From: Myxococcus landrumus
Lineage (GTDB): Bacteria; Myxococcota; Myxococcia; Myxococcales; Myxococcaceae
Reading direction: 5' to 3'
Assembly (NCBI RefSeq): GCF_017301635.1
Contig: NZ_CP071091.1
Coordinates: 4,228,001 to 4,292,000, forward strand
Length of the DNA stretch: 64,000 nucleotides
Below, one piece after another: positions 59,638 to 64,000 of this stretch; positions within the stretch are counted from its first letter, which is position 1, and each line of letters starts with the position of its first letter. The translations under genes and the position numbers were made by a program. The notes under the pieces were generated by a model that saw nothing but the letters and a program-made list of their open reading frames with translations, did not search any database and was not told where the DNA came from.

Positions 59638-61665
59638 ATGTCGCACGATGTTTCAGGAGCCGGTCTCACTGGATTATTCCGCCGCTTGACGCCTCGGGCC
59701 AAACCCAGGAGGGTGTCCGCGGTGGCTCCTCGAACGCTCGTCGCAGACACACCAGGAAGGGACTTCCGGAAGCGATTCCTCTGGTTGGGTATCGCGATGG
59801 TCTCCGGCATGGCGCTGTTGGCCCTCCAGCTCTACCGCCTGCAAATCGCGCAGGCGGAGGAGTACGCGGCGAAGAGCGTGGCGAACTTCGTCAAGGAGGT
59901 GCGCCTCCGGGCGGACCGAGGCGCCATCAAGGATGTCCGAGGCACCATCCTCGTCGACAGCCGCCCCTCCTTCGACGCCTTCCTGACCCCGGCCTTCTGT
60001 CAGGCCTGCGCGGAGAAGGTGATTCCCAAGCTGGCCGAGCTCCTGCGGATGGACGACGCCCAGCGCCAGCGCCTGGAGACCCTGGCGCGAGTGGGCCGCC
60101 GCAATGGCCCCTTCCAGCCGGTCCCCATCCTCGTCGACCTGACGCGCGACGAGTACGACCGGCTCAATGCGAGACGCAACGAGTTGGACGGCGTGGACAT
60201 CGTCCCCGTCCCGCACCGCAACTACCGGACCGGAAGCCTGCTCAGCCATGTGATTGGCTACATGAACGAAATCACCCAGGAGGAGCTGGAGCGGTTCAAC
60301 GCGGATGGCGCCAGCTACTCCCGAGGTGACTACGTCGGACGTCGCGGCCTGGAGCGGTACTTCGAATCACAGCTCCGGGGGACGGATGGCGTGCGCCAGG
60401 AAGTGGTCGACGCGCGCGGCCAGACGCTGGAGGCGTTCAATGGCTTGCTGACGTCGGACACGACGCGCGCGCCCGTCCCCGGCCACAACATCATCCTCTC
60501 CCTGGACATGCGGCTCCAGGAGGCCGTCGAGCACATCTTCCCCGGCATCGCCGGAGCCGTGGTGGTCATCGACGTGAGCACGGGCTTCATCCGCGCGCTC
60601 GTGTCCCGGCCGGGCTTCGACCCGAACCTCCTGACGGGCCGCATCACTCCGGAGCAGATGGGCGCGCTCGCCCGAGACCCGCTCCAGCCGATGATCAACC
60701 GCGTCACGGCGGAGCACTACGCGCCCGGGTCCATCTTCAAGGTCGTCACCGCGCTGGCCGCCTTCAAGTCCGGACAGTTCAGCCCCCACACCGTCATCAA
60801 CTGCCCCGGCGGCTACCGGCTGGGGACTCGCGTGTGGCGGTGCCATCGGGACGCGGGCCATGGGCCCCGCGATGGCAGGGAGGCGCTGATGTCCTCCTGC
60901 GACGTCTGGTACTACAAGGTCGCGGACGTGCTGGGCCTCGACCCCATCTCGGAGATGGGGCGCTTGCTGGGATTTGGACAGCCCACCGGCATCGGCGTCA
61001 TGGCCGAGGTCCCTGGCGTGATGCCCACCAGCGGCTACCACGACCGGGTCACCCCCGGCGGCTACTTCAAGGGGGCCGCGCTGAACAGCTCCATCGGCCA
61101 GGGCGATGATGCTGTCACCGTGATGCAGATGGCACTGATGTACTCCGCCATCGCCAACGGAGGCACGCTCTACAAGCCGCAGCTCGTGGCCCGCTTGGAG
61201 GACGCGGCGGGCCGGGTCGTCACCGAGTCGGAGCCGGAGGTGGTGCGCAAGGTGGACATTCCCGAGGCCCATCTGAAGGCCGTCAAGGAAGGGCTCGTCG
61301 CCACGGTGAACGAGGGCGGCGGAACGGCCTTCGCGTCGCGCCTGCGGGATGTCGTCGTCGCCGGGAAGACAGGCACGGCGCAGGTGGCGCGCATCGGCGC
61401 GGTGCGATTGAGGACGCAGCAAATGGACTACTACATGCGCCACCACGCCTGGTTCGCGGGCTTCGCTCCCGCGGACAAGCCGGAGATTGCCGTCGTCATC
61501 CTCAACGAGCATGGCGGCGGTGGATCCTCGGATGCGGCGCCGACGGGGCTCGAGGTCATCGCGAAATACTTCGAGCTGAAGAAGCAGGATGCAGAGGCGC
61601 CCCCTCCGCTGGTGAACGCGCCCTACGTCCGGTCCACGCCCGCGAAGAAGCGCGCCCCCAACTGA
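59638..61665 (+). CDS. mrdA: Penicillin-binding protein 2
   Basis: 675 residues. One N-terminal membrane helix (LWLGIAMVSGMALLALQLY), a PBP dimerisation domain with RADRGAIKDVRGTILVDSRP and HVIGYMNEITQEEL, then the transpeptidase: Ser365-x-x-Lys368 in APGSIFKVV, Ser420-C-D in MSSCDVWYYKVAD and Lys577-T-G in AGKTGTAQV. The order and spacing fit PBP2 (MrdA), the elongation-specific D,D-transpeptidase that works with RodA. Middle motif is SCD, where many PBPs have SxN; Asp instead of Asn also occurs in PBP2 proteins. No rodA or mreB is adjacent. Confidence 0.93.
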   Translation: MSHDVSGAGLTGLFRRLTPRAKPRRVSAVAPRTLVADTPGRDFRKRFLWLGIAMVSGMALLALQLYRLQIAQAEEYAAKSVANFVKEVRLRADRGAIKDVRGTILVDSRPSFDAFLTPAFCQACAEKVIPKLAELLRMDDAQRQRLETLARVGRRNGPFQPVPILVDLTRDEYDRLNARRNELDGVDIVPVPHRNYRTGSLLSHVIGYMNEITQEELERFNADGASYSRGDYVGRRGLERYFESQLRGTDGVRQEVVDARGQTLEAFNGLLTSDTTRAPVPGHNIILSLDMRLQEAVEHIFPGIAGAVVVIDVSTGFIRALVSRPGFDPNLLTGRITPEQMGALARDPLQPMINRVTAEHYAPGSIFKVVTALAAFKSGQFSPHTVINCPGGYRLGTRVWRCHRDAGHGPRDGREALMSSCDVWYYKVADVLGLDPISEMGRLLGFGQPTGIGVMAEVPGVMPTSGYHDRVTPGGYFKGAALNSSIGQGDDAVTVMQMALMYSAIANGGTLYKPQLVARLEDAAGRVVTESEPEVVRKVDIPEAHLKAVKEGLVATVNEGGGTAFASRLRDVVVAGKTGTAQVARIGAVRLRTQQMDYYMRHHAWFAGFAPADKPEIAVVILNEHGGGGSSDAAPTGLEVIAKYFELKKQDAEAPPPLVNAPYVRSTPAKKRAPN

Positions 61666-61713
61666 AGCCGGGCCCTCATCGTGTGGCGCGGCCGTTTCAT
61701 CTAGGCTCGCCGG

Positions 61714-62481
61714 ATGGTGGATTCCCTGACGAGCGACGACGAACTGCGGCGACTGCGCGACAGGCTCGGGGCCACCGCGTGGCGGAACATCGTCGTCCTG
61801 ACGGGCGCGGGCATCTCCGTCGCGTCGGGGCTTCCGACCTACCGAGGCCCCGGAGGACTGTGGACCCGGCCCGAGGCGGAGGAGGTCCCCGACGCGGCCA
61901 TGATGGCGAGAGACCCATCACGGGTGTGGAGCCTGTTCGGTCCGCTGCGCAGGCCCCTCCAAGCCGCGAAGCCCAATGCGGCGCACGTCGCGCTGGCGCA
62001 GTGGCAGGCGCGGTCGAGCCCGGGACGCACCTTCACGCTGGTGACGCAAAACGTGGATGGACTGCACACCCGCGCGGGCAGCCGGGATGTCGTCGAGCTT
62101 CACGGCTCGCTGCTGCACACCCGATGCAGCAATCCCGAATGTGGGACGACTCCCTTTGAAGACCCTCAGGAACACCTCCAGGCTCCGCCGTGCGAGCGAT
62201 GTGGACAGGCGTTGCGGCCGGACATCACCCTGTTCAATGAGCCGCTCCCGGTGGACGCGGAGTGGGCCGCCAAGCGCGCCCTGCGCGAGTGCGACCTCTT
62301 CCTCGCCGTGGGCACGTCCGGCACGGTGGCTCCGGCCTCCCACTTCGTCCGAGGCGCGAAGTACGCGGGGGCCTGGACGCTCTTGCTCAACCTCACGCCC
62401 ATGCAGCCCCGGCATCCCGATTTCGACCACGAGGTCCTCGGTCGCGCCGAGGAACTCCTGCCATTCCTGTTAAGCGGCTAG
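61714..62481 (+). CDS. Sir2-family NAD-dependent protein deacylase
   Basis: 255 residues. Sirtuin motifs in order: VVLTGAGISVASGLPTYRG (NAD binding), LVTQNVDGLHTRAG, catalytic His in VELHGSLL, a zinc ribbon RCSNPEC...CERCGQ, and FLAVGTSGTVAPASHF. The class III/CobB-like form removes acetyl, or succinyl and similar, groups from lysines. It follows the PBP2 gene by 48 bp on the same strand. Confidence 0.95.
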   Translation: MVDSLTSDDELRRLRDRLGATAWRNIVVLTGAGISVASGLPTYRGPGGLWTRPEAEEVPDAAMMARDPSRVWSLFGPLRRPLQAAKPNAAHVALAQWQARSSPGRTFTLVTQNVDGLHTRAGSRDVVELHGSLLHTRCSNPECGTTPFEDPQEHLQAPPCERCGQALRPDITLFNEPLPVDAEWAAKRALRECDLFLAVGTSGTVAPASHFVRGAKYAGAWTLLLNLTPMQPRHPDFDHEVLGRAEELLPFLLSG

Positions 62482-62491
62482 AGTTGGGTTC

Positions 62492-63253
62492 ATGGGAAAC
62501 GCCCCCTGGCCCGCGCGTCATCGCTTCTCATCGAGTGCCCCCCTTCACCTGAGTCGAATCGCGCTCCTATGTCTGTGCATCGTGGCTGCGTCGGCGCGGG
62601 CACAGTCGGGGGGCATCACGCTGGATTTGGAGCCCATCACCTCGGTGTCCTCGGGGGAGGAGACATCCTGGGCCTCGGAGGTGCATCTGCACCTGGAGCC
62701 CGCGGCCGGTGCGTTCCTCGGCGCGGAGGGGCCTGGCTCGAGGACGGGCTTCGGCCTCGCGCTGAAGGCGGACTTCCCCTTGTTCACCCGGCGTATGCTG
62801 ATGGTGGCCAAGATGGTGACGTGGATCATGAGCCTCGGCGCCACCGGCCTGGGAGATGACACGGTGGGGAACACGCCCCTGTCCATCCAGGTGGAGCTCT
62901 TCGGCAACCGGTTCTCGGACACCCGCCTCCTGGACAAGGGCTGGGGCTGGGGCGGCGGATTGGGTGCACGGCTCAAGTTCTTCGAGAACCCTCACGCCGA
63001 CAGCAGCGTGCGCAGCGTCTGGTACGACTTCAACGTCAACCTCAGCCCGAACGGCTTCGGCGTGGATACGGCCCTGGGACTCCAGCTCTCCCTCGGAGAG
63101 CTCGTGTCGATGGGCCCCTTCGTCAAGTTCGCGCGAGTGGGCGGTGTGAACGGACTGTTCGGCGGCATCTCCCTGGACCTGGGTGCGCCCGCGAAGCAGC
63201 GCGTGTCGTCAGAAGCGTCCGCCGCCGAGGGGAGCTCGGTACAGCAGCCCTGA
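62492..63253 (+). CDS. Exported beta-rich protein, probably outer membrane
   Basis: 253 residues. Basic N-terminus then LSRIALLCLCIVAASARAQ, a signal peptide cleaved after AQ; an internal start would shorten the N-region. The mature part is strand-rich with alternating residues (HLHLEPAAGAFLGAEGPGSR, GFGLALKADFPLF, LGLQLSLGELVSMGPFVKFA), typical for a small outer-membrane beta-barrel or a periplasmic lipocalin-like protein. No family recognised. It begins 10 bp after the sirtuin stop. Confidence 0.75.
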   Translation: MGNAPWPARHRFSSSAPLHLSRIALLCLCIVAASARAQSGGITLDLEPITSVSSGEETSWASEVHLHLEPAAGAFLGAEGPGSRTGFGLALKADFPLFTRRMLMVAKMVTWIMSLGATGLGDDTVGNTPLSIQVELFGNRFSDTRLLDKGWGWGGGLGARLKFFENPHADSSVRSVWYDFNVNLSPNGFGVDTALGLQLSLGELVSMGPFVKFARVGGVNGLFGGISLDLGAPAKQRVSSEASAAEGSSVQQP

Positions 63254-63265
63254 GCATGCGACTCC

Positions 63266-64000
63266 CTACCGGGGCTGCTGCTGCGTCACACAGTGCACCA
63301 TGCCGCCCTCGGCGTAGAGGTTCCGGACGTCGATGCCGATGACCGTCTTGTCTGGGAACAGCTTCTGGACGATGGCGTTGGCGGCGATGTCATTCGCGTC
63401 CGCATAGTTCGGCACCAGCACCACGGAGTTGGCGACGTAGTAGTTGACGTACGAGCCCTTGTACCCGAGCTGCTTCCCCCACGTCGTCGTCACGTTCTTC
63501 GCGGTGAGCGGCAGCGTCACGAACGTGTACGGCTGGCCCTCGGCGTTCTTCGCGGCATGGAGGGTATCGATGTCATGGTCCGGCACGCCCCACTCCGAGA
63601 GGTCATCGTCGCTCATGGTGACGAGGGTGTTGTCCCGAGCGAAGACGGCGAACCCGTCGATGTGCATGTCCGTGATGTCCAGACCGGCGACGCCGTCCAG
63701 CCAGATGAAGCGAGTCACTCCGAGGTACTTCCGGAAGTAGCTCTCCATCTGCTCCTGCGTCATGTCCGGATTCCGATTCGGATTCAGCGTCGAGCTCCGG
63801 GTCGCCATGAGGGTCCCCGTCGCATCAATCTCGACGGACCCGCCCTCGTTGACGATGTCTTGCTGCAAGTCGACGTAGGGCAGCGCCTGCTTGTCGGCAA
63901 TCGCCTTCGGAACCTCCGCGCTGAGGACGAAGTTCTCCTTCTCTCCCCAGCCATTGAAGCCCCAGCCCTCGATGACCAGCGCGTTGGAGGAATCCCGCAC
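63266..64000 (-). CDS. Agmatine deiminase/peptidylarginine deiminase-like enzyme (partial)
   Basis: Runs off the right edge, so the N-terminus is missing from the window; at least 244 codons are present. Family motifs: VIEGWGFNGWGEKENF, VNEGGSVEIDATGTLMATRS, DITDMHIDGFAVF (the DxTDxHID motif) and the catalytic Cys in GGMVHCVTQQQP (GGxxHCxTxQ). This is the Porphyromonas-type peptidylarginine/agmatine deiminase family, which removes the guanidino nitrogen from agmatine or arginine with a Cys nucleophile. Convergent with the 62492-63253 gene. Confidence 0.88.
   Translation of the reverse strand: MRDSSNALVIEGWGFNGWGEKENFVLSAEVPKAIADKQALPYVDLQQDIVNEGGSVEIDATGTLMATRSSTLNPNRNPDMTQEQMESYFRKYLGVTRFIWLDGVAGLDITDMHIDGFAVFARDNTLVTMSDDDLSEWGVPDHDIDTLHAAKNAEGQPYTFVTLPLTAKNVTTTWGKQLGYKGSYVNYYVANSVVLVPNYADANDIAANAIVQKLFPDKTVIGIDVRNLYAEGGMVHCVTQQQPR

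Overview
The window is high-GC DNA with the gene families of a myxobacterium (Myxococcus, Corallococcus or Archangium type): an Imm11/MXAN_0049-type immunity protein, an ELWxxDGT-repeat lipoprotein, many secreted lipoproteins and a glycine-rich octapeptide-repeat protein. The assignment rests on family content only; there is no rRNA or species marker here.

Left part (1-9 kb): a DUF4267 membrane protein, a divergent LysR regulator/NTF2-like pair, a large repeat-containing lipoprotein, an orphan Imm11 immunity gene, a cysteine-containing lipoprotein and a hydrolase cut by an insertion sequence. IS scars appear at 2554-2670 and 6098-6529.

Central part (9-45 kb) is an accessory island shaped by transposons. 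It holds two IS66 copies facing each other (9074-13483), a third IS66 tail (34075-35498), an intact IS66 of another subtype with an 8-bp target duplication (38885-41295), two IS21-family elements (30727-34074, and a second one broken by the intact IS66 and by IS3), an IS3 (42022-43253), a dead IS256 (22874-24289), an IS630 fragment and several single IS ends. Between them lie lower-GC cargo genes: a XRE regulator, a HEAT-repeat gene, two consecutive exported caspase-like proteases (16948-22792), a HEPN-domain protein (27286-28224), an octapeptide-repeat protein (28662-29150), a nonsense-split DUF4375-like gene, a terminase fragment, and a tightly coupled DUF262 + HEPN pair (35873-38151) that is the best candidate defence system. 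The island ends beside a tRNA-Asn(GTT) gene at 45005-45077, on the side of the tRNA 3' end.

Right part (45-64 kb) is ordinary chromosome with very high GC and dense genes: an RsmB-like rRNA methyltransferase; an overlapping peptidoglycan-recycling cluster (LD-carboxypeptidase, beta-lactamase-fold serine hydrolase, Mpl ligase) followed by a TlpA-like lipoprotein and an inositol monophosphatase family enzyme; a divergent Old Yellow Enzyme/AraC pair; a secreted metalloprotease with a small secreted neighbour; a large lysine/alanine/glycine-rich protein; the ELWxxDGT lipoprotein; an exported alpha/beta hydrolase; penicillin-binding protein 2; a sirtuin; a secreted protein; and an agmatine-deiminase-like enzyme running off the right edge.

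Functional links: LdcA makes tripeptide from tetrapeptide and Mpl re-attaches that tripeptide to UDP-MurNAc, so 46526-50089 reads as a recycling operon. The two caspase genes and the DUF262-HEPN genes are same-strand neighbours and probably act as pairs. All functional calls are by recognition of motifs; no database search was run.
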